Shown: in pieces, positions 19,545-31,000 of the stretch
Position numbering within the stretch: the first letter of the stretch is position 1
Layout: the number at the start of each line of letters is the position of its first letter
NCBI GenBank assembly: GCA_009760855.2
Contig: WPIO01000017.1
Span: 808,001 to 872,000 of the forward strand
DNA: 64,000 nt
Source: Cristatella mucedo
Lineage: Eukaryota > Bryozoa > Phylactolaemata > Cristatellidae
Reading direction: 5' to 3'
Position numbers and translations under genes: made by a program
The notes under the pieces: model-generated
The model's database searches: none
What the model was told of the DNA's origin: nothing
What the model saw: the letters and a program-made list of their open reading frames with translations, nothing else

Positions 19545-19684
19545 TGGTTTGGCCTAGTGGTTAAGGTGCTCTCCCCTACCAAGATCTAGCTGAGGTCGTG
19601 GGCTCGAGCACTGTGGCGTATGTGAAGCGCCTGAATAGAGATTAAGTTCTCTTAGGGCACTGTCCAAATGAATTATTTATTTTA
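19545..19684 (+). mobile_element. SINE-1, full-length
   Basis: GCTGGTTTGGCCTAGTGGTT (A box TGGCCTAGTGG), GAGGTCGTGGGCTCGAGCAC (B-box region), TGTGAAGCGCCTGAATAGAG and AGATTAAGTTCTCTTAGGG, ending AAATGAATTATTT. Confidence 0.82.
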
Positions 19685-20117
19685 TTTCGTTAATTTGATA
19701 AAGTTTGGAGGGATACATTTTTATCCCTGTGCATATTCCTGAGGCAAAATGACTGTTTCCGTGGGAGTGTAGCGCATTCCGAAGCGCCGAGTTCTTCAGC
19801 GATATGAAAGTACTCTGAGCTCGTGGTATTAGACTTGCATTTTTTATTTACACGCGCGATAGCACAAGTAGACACAGTCTCGGAATTTTCAGTAATATCG
19901 CGGCAACGCAAAGTAGTTATGCATTGCTATCCTTGCTTCGTGGGCACAGAAATAATTGAAACACTCCTTAACGATTGGCGCACTCAGAAGTTCGGTGCTG
20001 CAGAGGCATGTGTAACGCCGAAGGCTCGGCGGGGTAAGCTTGACCTGCCGCTTACCTAGCGGCGTAGCCTATCGCCTAACGCCGTTCGGTGCGCGCCTAC
20101 GCGCAATAAGCTGGCCG
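19685..20117. other. Unassigned sequence
   Basis: No gene recognised. GC content rises from about 20,000 toward the candidate LTR. Confidence 0.25.
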
Positions 20118-21349
20118 CCACGAAACGAGCGTTTCTGGCGCTGACCTGCTTACCGTTACTAAAGGGGGTCGTGAGTCCGCGGCGTGAATTGGAAAGCGAG
20201 ACACACAAATTGGGGATTTTACTGAACTTTATTCGCAAGCGCACAAAGTCGCTGCGCGTCTAGTTCAGCTTTATCTCCACACTCCTCGCACGTTCAACAC
20301 TCTTGCGGAGGGAATACTCCTCTACACTAAGCGCGACCCGGACCCTAAACCCTAACCGGTGAACTAGGAATCCGTTCCCACCTGTGCCGAGGGAATACCC
20401 CAAACACGCCAACTTAAACACTCGAGCGGAGGGAGTACTTCTCCACACTGAAGTGCGAACCGGAGTCTAAACCCTACCCGGTGAACTAGAACTCGGTTTC
20501 CACCAGTGCGACCGGAATACTCCACACACGCCAACTCAAGCACTCCTGCGGAGGAAATACTTCTCCACACTGAAGCGCGACCCGGAGCCTAAACCCTACC
20601 CGGTGAACTAGAGCTCCACACACGCCGACTACGCCTAGCTCGCGCCGGCAAATCCCTATGCCGAGAGCACGTGCTAGCGCGCACACACACGACACAAAAG
20701 AAACACAAAACACGAATGAACACACAAAGTGCCAGCTCGGGCGCGATACGACCGTGTTCGGTGGGGTTCCACCGAATCCTCCTAGAGCTGTCTCGTCTTG
20801 TTCCGTCCATCGTCGGCGGCGGACAGCCCGCCCTCCTCCCTCGCTTTTAGAGAAACGAGTGCCCGACGGCGTCGAGGCGCAGAGCCGGACCAGAGACAAA
20901 AGACACGAGGCAAAAGACCCAGAGCGAGCGTCGCTCGACTCTTAAATACTTGGCTGAGACAATGGGGCAAGAGCTTAGTGGTATTGGGCCCGGACACCTT
21001 GGCCCATTACGGAAAGGAATGACTACCGTTCCCAGGCCACTGGCAGGGCACCTCCGTCCAGCTTGAATGGCGAATGGGTTCCAGACGCTTCTTTCTTGGG
21101 AAGAGGGAAGGCGGGGGTTGACAGACCAGCCAATATCTATCAGCAGCTTCCGCGAGTATCGGACCAATTCTAAAGGCCGAATCGCCGCCGCTCGTCTCAG
21201 AGCTTCCTGGCCTGCTCCTAAGCGCTTCCTCTCTAACCGCACTGACGCTCCTCTCTGGCTCACTGCTCCAGGACAAAGGGGCTCTAGCCCGCCGCCGAAC
21301 AGCTCTTGTTCGCGCTAAAATTCAGCCAAAGCCAGCCGGGCGCTTCACA
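20118..21349 (-). mobile_element. Candidate solo LTR (about 1.23 kb)
   Basis: On the - strand the block begins TGTGAAGCGCCCGG. It contains a TATA-like TATTTAAG at about 20,942-20,949, then about 700 bases further a poly(A) signal within GCGAATAAAGTTC (about 20,232). It ends ...CGTTTCGTGG. A matching hexamer TGGCCG lies just outside each end (20,112-20,117 and 21,350-21,355), as expected of a target-site duplication. The block is CpG-rich and includes a 121-bp tandem repeat. It lacks the usual terminal CA at its 3' end and no internal retroelement genes flank it, so the LTR identity is an inference. A CpG-rich promoter region between the two genes is the main alternative. Confidence 0.35.
20268..20640. 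repeat. 121-122 bp tandem repeat, about three copies
   Basis: Units begin near 20,305, 20,426 and 20,548 with GCGGAGGGA or GCGGAGGAA. They continue TACTTCTCCACACTGAAG, then CGACCCGGAGCCTAAACCCT and ACCCGGTGAACTAGA. Units differ at scattered positions. It lies within the candidate LTR. Confidence 0.85.
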
Positions 21350-21355
21350 TGGCCG

Positions 21356-21987
21356 TACCGGTTTTAGGATCTAAAAAATCGCTACAATATTGCTCGAACC
21401 GCGGCTTCAGCTAGGCACGGATAAGCCAAAGTTATCTAAAAAAACAAACTCAACTTATATCTTATATAGTCAGATTTGCTCGCGCGCACATGGCAGTAAA
21501 TTGGGAACGCAGGCAAAACAGCATGGCGAGGAAAACGTGTCCAACTGTAGCGAACTGTAAATGTGAAAAGTTCACACTTTTAAAAGCAGTTTTACTAGTA
21601 AAGCCCGGATTAAGAGTTCAAATCTCAGAATTGCCTCATAAGCGATCTACTTGAAGCTACAGCAGTTAATGCTTCTAAACCTCTCAAAAGTCCAGCGCGA
21701 GCTCCATCGCGCTCTCGCGATGTCAGCGTTTTTCAGTGCCGGCTAGCTCCCTCACTGAGCTGAACAGATCTAGCGACTGGCGGGAGTGCGTAGTTAATCA
21801 TGAGAGCGCTCACTGCCCAAGTCAGTTGACAGATCGCGACACGTACTGTATATCGAGCATCTACGCAAGCCACCAGTTTAGAAATGGCCAAGGACGAAAG
21901 ACGTAGAGAGCTTTTTAGCGGCGGAGGTGGTAAACCTTATTGCTTACGCGTGTAACCTAGCGGATTCGTAGTCGTTGAGCCCGAGAG
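21356..21987. promoter_or_regulatory. USE1: USE1 upstream region and possible 5' UTR
   Basis: The 630 bases before the USE1 start hold no repeat I recognise, unlike most of the window. A possible upstream open reading frame of 23 codons begins MAKDERRREL at 21,884-21,886 (G at -3, G at +4) and stops at 21,955, 32 bases before the USE1 ATG. If transcribed it could reduce USE1 initiation. The transcription start cannot be seen. Confidence 0.35.
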
Positions 21988-22083
21988 ATGTCGAGCCGTC
22001 TGGAGATTAACATCGGAGGATTGCTACATTGCTGTGAAAAGATGGTGACTGAAAAGAGATTGAAAGACTGGCGGCTGCGTAAG
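21988..22083 (+). CDS. USE1: USE1 exon 1
   Basis: 32 codons from ATG (context GAGAGATGT, purine at -3), reading MSSRLEINIGG and LLHCCEKMVTEK, ending DWRLRK before the donor AAG|GTACTG. It corresponds to the conserved N terminus of USE1 (LELNL...LL..CE.M..EKR...WRL.K in human). Phase 0 donor. Confidence 0.85.
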
Positions 22084-25000
22084 GTACTGTCGGTGTGTAC
22101 TGGTATCGATATGCCCTGCCGTGCATATGTTCAGAGAGACGGGCAGCGAAGTATTCCTTTTGGCACGATTGGTAACATACAGCACTTACTGCCATCGAAT
22201 CCGCCTTCGGCGCAATATTCGCGTTTCCATCGTGTCGCCTGCGACGAAGCAAGAGTTGTTGTTGCTGTCCTTGACTGCCCTGCTGACTCAGCTATGCTTC
22301 TCACTTTCTCTTAGCGGCGTGAGATGAAGTCTGTTGGTTACTGTATACGCACCGAAAGCCGCCCAGGCTATGAATCGGCTATGAAAAACTCTCTTGCCGA
22401 ACACCCACTTAGTCGTTGTGGCTTTGTGAAGTCACAGATACATTACATTACATTGCACGCGAGCAACTAAACCGTTTCCCTCCGTTTATTGATTGGTGCT
22501 CGACACAGCGAATAAGTGAGACTCGATCTCGATACTTCTCCAACGTCCTGACGGCCAGATTAGTTTGATGACTGTCCTAGTATTCATTGAGAGATCCATC
22601 TTGCCGTACTACCAAAGCCAGTTATAAGACCGAGTATATGCGTGCAAAACCGAGTTTAGGCGTGCAAATTTCGTTGCACGTGTTTTTTCTGTGTGTTCGC
22701 GTGCACGCCCTTAAAGAAAGCGACACCTCTGACCCCCCCCCCCCGACTCTTCTGGAGCAGAAGGAACGTCTTGCTGTCGGCTCAACCGCCTAACCATATC
22801 TGCATGTTTTGCATTGGTTTTCGTGCTTGTGTGCCTCGAATATTTTTAGGCAGGCTAATGTAGCTTCCAGCAGAGCGTGTTGATTCCAGCAGAGCGTGAG
22901 TGTGGTGATCGATACGAAACTCGCCAGCCCCCAGGCTTCTACAGTGCAGGGTAGCTGTTGATCCACCCACAATTTTTTATTACCTTGCCTTGATCTCACC
23001 ATGCTTTGACGGGCACATATTCCGAAACCAGACTCTTTGTATTTATCTAATAATAATAATAATAATAGTAATAATAATGCACTCGATAAAGCGCCCTCGG
23101 AGAGCTCAAATCTCTTTCTAGGTGCTTTACATTTGCTTCAAAGGGAAATGCAATTGAATGGAGAGTAATATCATGCTTGATAAACAGCATGAATGACATG
23201 GTTAGGGGTGACATGCACAAGGTCAGCATGCAAATGTGGTTAGTGGCAGCATGCACAGTGTCAGCACACATAAGCACATGAAGGACGAATCATAGGGACC
23301 CACTAAATATTGTCCTAAATAGGTGTGTTTTTAAGTTCTTTTTAAATGTGGTCAAGTCAGGGGACGTTCTGATGCAAGTCGGGAAGGAGTTCCAGGCTTT
23401 GGGAGCATACGAACTGAATGCACGGTCTCCAAAGGATTTGAGGTTTGTACGAGGTATTGGTAAACTGTTGGATTCCGAAAAGCAGGTGGTACGATGCTTG
23501 GCCTGGTGGGGTAGTCGATCTGAGAGATAGGCTGGGGTCAAAAAATGAAGTGACCTAAAAGTGAGCGACAAAACCTTAAAGTCAATCCGTTGCTTGACTG
23601 GTAGCCAGTGCAGGTCGGCGAGAAGTGGTGTGATGTGGCAACTTCGACGCTCGCGACAGACAAGCCTAGCTGGGGAGTTTTGCACCAGCTGCAATCGCCT
23701 GATTGCACATGCTGGTAGGCCAGTAAGCAGTGACTTGCAGAAGTCAAGACGGGATGTCACGAATGCATGGACCAACTTCGACGTGGTATCCTTACCTAAA
23801 CAAGCCCGAATTTTAGCAATATTATGTAGCTGAAAGTAGGCAGATTTGACTGTGATTGATCGATCGGGAGTCAGCCTTCAGCAAAGGAGACACGTGGCTG
23901 AAGCTCTGGCATTTGTTGATTAACCTATCAGCCATATTCATCACCAGCGGCACAGACCCGGTGGCTTTTTCGGTAGCCCAGCCAAAACCAAATTACAGGA
24001 GTCCAACCTATACAGAACCCGGAGCTAGTAAGTATTTAGCCACCCACCGTGGGAGACAGCCCCTAATCTTAGACAGGGATCGAACGTGCCTGATAGCTTC
24101 GTAAGTGGTCTTCTTAATCAAGCTTTCAAACTTTAAGCAGTTATCAAATAGGAAACCAAAACTGCAACCATTCGATGACGGTCAAACTACAGCATCACCA
24201 ATTAGAAGAGCTAGGTCTCCTAGTTAAGCCGTATGCTTGGGATGTCCTATGAGTAGGACATCGGCTGCATTATTGTTTAGTCTACGAAAATTGGCCGATA
24301 TCAGGGATCGAATGTCTGCAACACAAGCGTTCAGTTTATCAATCGCTACAGCTGATTCCGATGGTTTAACTGACAGGCACCGCTTGATATCGTCAGCATA
24401 GAAGCAATAGCCTATCCAATAGGTCCGAATTTCTTTCCCCGGAGCTTAGGTACACATGGTGAACTCTTAGGGCGCTATACAAACGACCTATTATTATTAT
24501 TATTATTGTTTTTAACGACATCTCTGGTGCTTACTGGACTGAATCACATTCTTTCCAGCCAACCCAAGGTGCTGGCCGCTCACTTCTTGACTCGGTCAGC
24601 GATGCTTATCAATTTCTCTGCACCGGTTTCGTTAGAGACAGTCTGTAGGCTAGGGGGGGGGGAAGGTGTATGAGAATAGGTGCTCGTATCACTCTTGCAG
24701 AGGTCAGCCAGGTACAGTGCATCAGAGCCAAGCCAGTCTTGACAGGCCCAGGTAGATCTTATCCCATACTTTCCCTTGGTTTGACACGTTTCTGCTCGGT
24801 CTGTTAGAGCTGCTTGTGGGAGAAATGGGGGCAGGGCAGGCTTGTTTCTATGCCAGCCGCTAGTGATCTTGTCTTGTGGCTCTGCCGCTCATTCACTGTC
24901 ACCGTGCTTGGTATTGTGTTTTGCAGTCAATAAACCCACTCCTTAAGCAGTGCCCACTCTTGCGTATGATTATCTCTATTCGGATAGCGCTTGCTATGCG

Positions 25001-28000
25001 TTCAGGCCGGTGAGGGTGCTATTATGCTGCTGCTGCTGGATCTTCTGCTCACGTGATCCCATTTGACCAGTTAGGCTTCTAGTCGAAGGTGCTGCTACCT
25101 TTGTTTGAGATCGTTTCGCTGGAGTCCTAATGGCAATAGCTGTAGTGCATGCTGTAATAATAACAATTCTTCTGTATAGCACCATAAGAGAACCAAATCT
25201 CTATCCAGTTGTGTGTAACTCACTTCAAGAAAGGCAATAGTCAAGAATGACAAACAAGATAACTTGCTTGGACCAGCATGCAAAAAACACGAGTATCATG
25301 CTTTGACAAGTTTGTAACTGGCAGTGGTAGCACTTAGTAACATTATGTATTTATGATGCTATATATCAGCTTCTAGATGTCGCCAGTGGACATCGATTAT
25401 TGAGGCTCTGGCATTCAGAATTTTGTTGAAACCTGTTGCAACAGCTGGCAACGCAGAACCGGCCGCTGCTGGACTCGAAGCCACGACACGGGTCGCTAAG
25501 TGCTAGCACCTTACTGCTACGAACCAATGTGCAGTAAATGCCCTGCAGCTATGTGTGCACTGTACACGTTTGGCTGCCTGCTGTAACATATTTACGATTC
25601 ACCAGTGCGAATTAAGGGTTCATTTAACTTCCCCGAGTTTGCCTATATCGAGTCATTTGCTCGGTTATCATGGTGTTGGTAGGAAACCTGGCATTTAAAG
25701 GAGTCATAAGGTTTTAAACTGGCCTGTTAGTGAGTTTATTTTTTACTTTGGTTGGGGCCATCACTCAATGGCAAAGCAGTTGCTCTTACTGATGCTGGAC
25801 TCGTAGGGCCCTGTGAGCACAATCCTGCTGCAGCAGGAATTGTTACCAATAGTTTGCTATTCTGCCGTGAGCATGCCAGTCATTGATGTCCTCTGAGGCA
25901 ACAAATGCCAGACCAACACCTCTCGGGTTTTGCATACAATGTTGCTAGGTCACATCATGGTGACAGGTATATTCTCGTGAATAGGCATAAGAATGAAATT
26001 CTTAGAAATACTTTAGAGAGCATGATCACACTATGCAAAATCACCTTATTTAGTCTTCTGTAACCTAATATCTCAGCTGCATGACTATATCGGTCTCTTT
26101 CTGCTGTCAGTCAAACATGCTGCTGAAAGGTGTCATTTACTTGCTGTTGTCCATAAGCTAGCGTCTACCACCAGTGTCATGTTCTTGAAACACTTTTTTT
26201 TTACAGGATATGTCAAGTGCCCAGACAAAGATTTAGCCCTCTCAGGGTGTTACATAAGTGTCGTACTGTTTTATTCTTTTTCCAGAATTTGTTAATATCG
26301 TGTGCATAAATTGTGTAGGCTTCCCATAATTTCTCTCTCTGTTGTACTATGGTAAATGGACATCTGGTGAGCCACTATGTAGGTTAGGTCACAGGCACTG
26401 ATTATTAAGTTGCCGTTTCTCCACATCTAACTCTCTTAAGATCATAATAATAATAAGAATAATACATTTGATATAGTGTCTTCAGAGAACTCAATAACTT
26501 TCTAGACACTTCACGACTGCTGCAAAGGAAACACGATCAAATGGTTAGTGGTAGCATGCTCAATAAACTATAAAAATAACATGGTTAGGGGTGACATGCA
26601 CAGGGTCAGCATGCAAGTGTGGTTAGTGGCAGTGTGCACAGTGTCAGCACGCATAAGCACATAAAGGTCGAATCACAGGGACCTACTAAAAGCTGTGATA
26701 AATAGGTGTTTTAATTGCTTTTTAAATGTGGTCAAGTTAGGGGATGTCGCGATGGAAGTCGGGAGTGAGTTACCGGCTTTTTGAGCATGCGAACTAAAAG
26801 CACGGTCTCCGAAAAATTTGAGATTTGTACGAGGTATAGGTAAACAGATTTCGAAAAGCAGGTGGTACGATGCTAAGCCTGGTGGGGCTGTAGATCTGAT
26901 AGGTAGGGTGGAGTCAAAGAATGAAGGGACCTAAAAGTGGGCGACAAACCCTCAAGTCGATCCGTTGCTTGATAGCAGGCCGGCGAGAAGTGGTGTGATG
27001 TGGCAACTGCGACGCTCACGACAGACAAAGCCTAGCTACAGAGTTTGGCACCAGCTGCAAGCGCCTGATTGCATAGGCCGGTAGAGCAGCAAGCAGTGAG
27101 TTACAGAAGTACAGACGGGATGTCACAAATTCATGGACCACCTTAGATGTGGTATCCCTCTCTAAACATGCCCGAATTTTAGCAATGCTATGTAGCTGAA
27201 AGTAGGCAGACTTGATCGTGGAGCTGATGTGGTTGTCTAACGAAAGGTCACTCTGAAGCATGACACCCAGATTTTGTGCAGGTGCAGCAGGAGACATGCT
27301 GGCAGAGCAGATTTTGATCGTTAGCCTTTCTAATTTTCTGAATTGCACTTGGTTTTATCATCATTCAATTAAAAAAAATTGGCTGCCATCCATGTACAAA
27401 TGTCATCTGTACATGCAGCAAGGGAGTTGAAAGAATTCGACGTGCTTGAGGGCTGGGAGGGATCAAAGCAAAGGTACAACTCAGTGTCATCTGCATAGAA
27501 GTGAAAGCCTAGATTGTGCATCGCCAAGAGGAAGAGTATAAACCGTGAAAAGAACCAGACTTAGCATGGAGCCCTGAGATACCCCATATTTCAGAGGTTC
27601 CTCGGATGATCTTTGTCCATTCACATCGATACTCTGGAGTCTTTCACTGAGATAGGACCTGAACCATTGCAATGTAGTGCCAGTGATGCCTAGACGAGAT
27701 GAGAGGAGCTCAAGAAGGACTCGGTGATCGGTAGTATCAAAAGCTGCCGAAAGATCAAGCAAAACAAGCAGAGATACTCTACACATGTCTGCACTCCTAA
27801 GTAGGTCATATGTACACCCGAAGCAATGCTGACTCTGTGGAGTGATTAGCTCTAAAACCAGACTGGAACTAACTAGCAATGTTTGAAGTTTCAATATATG
27901 AGTTCAGCTGGTCTGCCACGACTCGTTCCCGTGTCTTTGACAGAAACGGTAGAAGGGAGACTGGGCAGAAGTTGTTTAAGTTCTCTTGGTTTAATGTTGC

Positions 28001-31000
28001 TTTCTTTAGTAGTGGTCTGACTACAGCCTTTTTGAGGGGTGCCGGGACATGACCTGAGGCTAATGACATATTAATGATATTAGTTATGCATGGCAGCAGC
28101 AGATCAATGCATCGTAGAAGCAGGACACTGGGAATAGGGTCCAGAGGACTAGTTTTGTCTTCTTTGATTGGATATGAACTTCAGGACGAGGTCACTAGTG
28201 ACCTCCTTAAATGTAGACATCGAGGTGCTGCATGGAATCGAGGGACAACATTCTAGGGGGGGGGTGATGCCATCATAGGGATCATCTGGACAAAGAAGCT
28301 AGAGAAGCGATCAGCTAGATCATCACAGTGGTCATTAGGTAAGGAGCTAGCATGGGAGCGATTAAGGAGATGGTTGATCGTCGGCATCAGCATTTTTGGA
28401 CTGTGCATCTGTGATTCAACAATGTTTATATTGAATCTAGACTTGGCCTTTATACCTGCATTTTTCTGGTAGGTCTGAAATCAGTAGCATTGCATCCATA
28501 TAGTTACTAGCTGCTACTAACCAGTTAACCACCAGTCTAGCAGGTTTCGTTGATACCGCACAATAATTTTGAGGCTTGAACCGCAATTCGTTATTGTGTG
28601 GTTACATGCTACACACCAGAGGCACGAATCCTCCACGGGCTTCCTTCGGTTGCCTCTTCCTAAATGATAAGTTGGCATATGGCAGTGAGATTGTCAGCCC
28701 TGGCCAGTTGCCGAGCTGTAGCCTCAGCGAATGAGTTATGCATCTGGTTTGACTATGGAGTAGATATTGTGCAGCCGGCGGTGAAGGCAAGCTACGATCG
28801 GCTCACCGCTAGTGTATTTGAGCTGCTGGTTGCTTGCCCGACGAGCTGTGAGCTCATATGGTATTAGCGAGCTGCTTCGGGCAACGGCTACTGTTGCTTG
28901 CAGCTCCCACACTTTGGGTGCCAGCCTCCAGCAACAGGGTGGCCGCTTGGTCGGCACTCAAGATGCTATCTGCTGCGCATGTCGACACGGGTTAGTTTAT
29001 ATATATATATATATATAGTGTTAATAATCATTGTATAACACCCTAAGAGAACTTAATCTCTTTTCAGGCACTTCAATGTGCCGTGGGGCCCGAGCCCACA
29101 ACATCGGCTAGACCTTGGTCGGGGGGGGGGGGTACCTTAACCACTGGGCATGGGGCATGTCATGATGCTATACGAGATGGCTTGTCATATTTGCTTCACT
29201 ATTTTGTGTGGAAGCTTGGCTTCGCTTACAAAACCGAGTGTCAAAACTCTGGCAAATGCGATTAAAGTAGGTTCGCTCGATGTTCGGGGATACAGGTCCT
29301 GTTTTTGCAAATATTATTCATCGCTAGTCCACTGCGGTCATTCTAGAACTAGAGACACATCCGTATCGCTTATTTAAAATCCAAGCAGCCTGTGCATGGT
29401 AGTGGACTGCCTGTGCTCAAAATCAAGACAATAGTAGGTGGGTATTAGCTCCTACCCACAGGCATCGAGTAAATCTGTAGTTACAGTGTTGCTGCAGCTC
29501 GTCTGCTGCATGGCAAATTGGTGTATTAATAGGTGACCTGCCTGCTGGAGCATCCATAGCACAGTTGCATGAAAGTTCATCTGAGTCTAGTTTTTGAAGG
29601 ACCTCCATCCTTAGACGAATCGTGATGAAATTAAGCTGGATCGTGCCTGGTTGTACAGGTTCTAGTTCTCCAAATGGGTATACAAATATCCTTTTTGACC
29701 GATGAGTCGAAAGAGGCTTCCGGTTCTCCAGGCTCTTTCAAAATGGAAGATACACATTTTTAGAAGGACAAAAGAGCCTGTCTGGCAGATTTTAAGGAGA
29801 GGCTGTTACCTCGTGTGGTGCCCTTTAGGTAGAGGTAATGGTTTTGGTTTATTCTCCATGCTAACGGGTCTTAGCCCTAGGCTAAGGTCCTCTGCTCTTC
29901 ACGACCCAGGTTGCAGGTTTTCAGTCCTTCAGTATGCGATCTTTATTGCCCACTGAAAGCAGTGGTGATAGCCATAAAGGCTCTTCTGCCGCTCTTCAAA
30001 TGATGCTGTTAAATCAGTTAACCATTTTTGCTCATGCTGTTGAAAGGAATTGCCTCTGCTGGCAGCAGGAGAACACATAGTATCTCTGCCAACAGTTGTG
30101 TAAGTAGGTTCAATAGATTCGGTTATGCAGAGCAGAAGTGGTTCTAGCCAGCACCTTTTAAACGAAAGAAAAGCCGGCTAATTTATTGTTTTATTGTCCC
30201 CAGAGGACCTATGGGCATAACACCGTTGGATCTGCTTTAAATGCTCTGCTAGGTTGTGATTTGCATGGCAGACTGCTGTGGAGTCTAATAGGCTAAAGTG
30301 ACTGACAATAGCCTAGCCTGAAAAATCTGTAATATACTTAGTGCCAGCAATTGGGGCAAGCGTCCTTATATTCTGGAGAGACAGCGAGGCAGCTGCTGAG
30401 ATGTAGATAAGGCGTAGGGGGTTGAGTTGACAGAAGGCCAGGGCGTGAGGGAGATAGAGGAGAGGAGAGTGATGTTAAAAGGAAGAGGGAAGGATAGAAG
30501 TAAAAAGAGAGACTGGGAGAGCACGAGAGATGAGGCGATAGAAAATGGGTGCATGTGATGACTGATCGTACGCGATGTCACTTAAATGTCTTTTTCTAAA
30601 GTCTGAAATCTTTAGGCAATAACCGAAGAATTCTCAAATTGCAGTCCATCGTTGGTCTTGCTGCTATGCTGTTGCTTGCTGATCAAAGATGCAAAACCCT
30701 CGGTTTCACTTAAACGTTTAGCATTTCCATCTTGGTTTCACTTAAACGTTTAGCATTTCCATTTTGATGACCCCCACTTCCACAGCAATCCTATGCTCTT
30801 AGAGCCCGTTGCTATGGGGAGAGCAGGATTCATATGTTGCTGCTACAAAAGCCGACGAGCTGTGGTGGCTAACCAGTAATGATTTGAGCCCATTTGCCCA
30901 CTAAATATACTTCAATTTATTTGCATCAAAGAGTTAAAGGAAAGGTCAGCTGATTCAACAGCCTAATTTATATTGCAGTAGAAGAGCCTTTGACCACTTC

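Noticed and set aside
20118-21349. Protein-coding gene in the GC-rich block (frames up to 138 codons)
   Set aside because: Frames on both strands are of similar length, low in motifs, and run across the tandem repeat; GC-rich DNA has few stops.
23348-23833. + strand frames inside the LINE-A copies (also near 32,245, 37,143 and 61,976)
   Set aside because: They are the antisense of the LINE-A coding region; the same shadow recurs in each copy.
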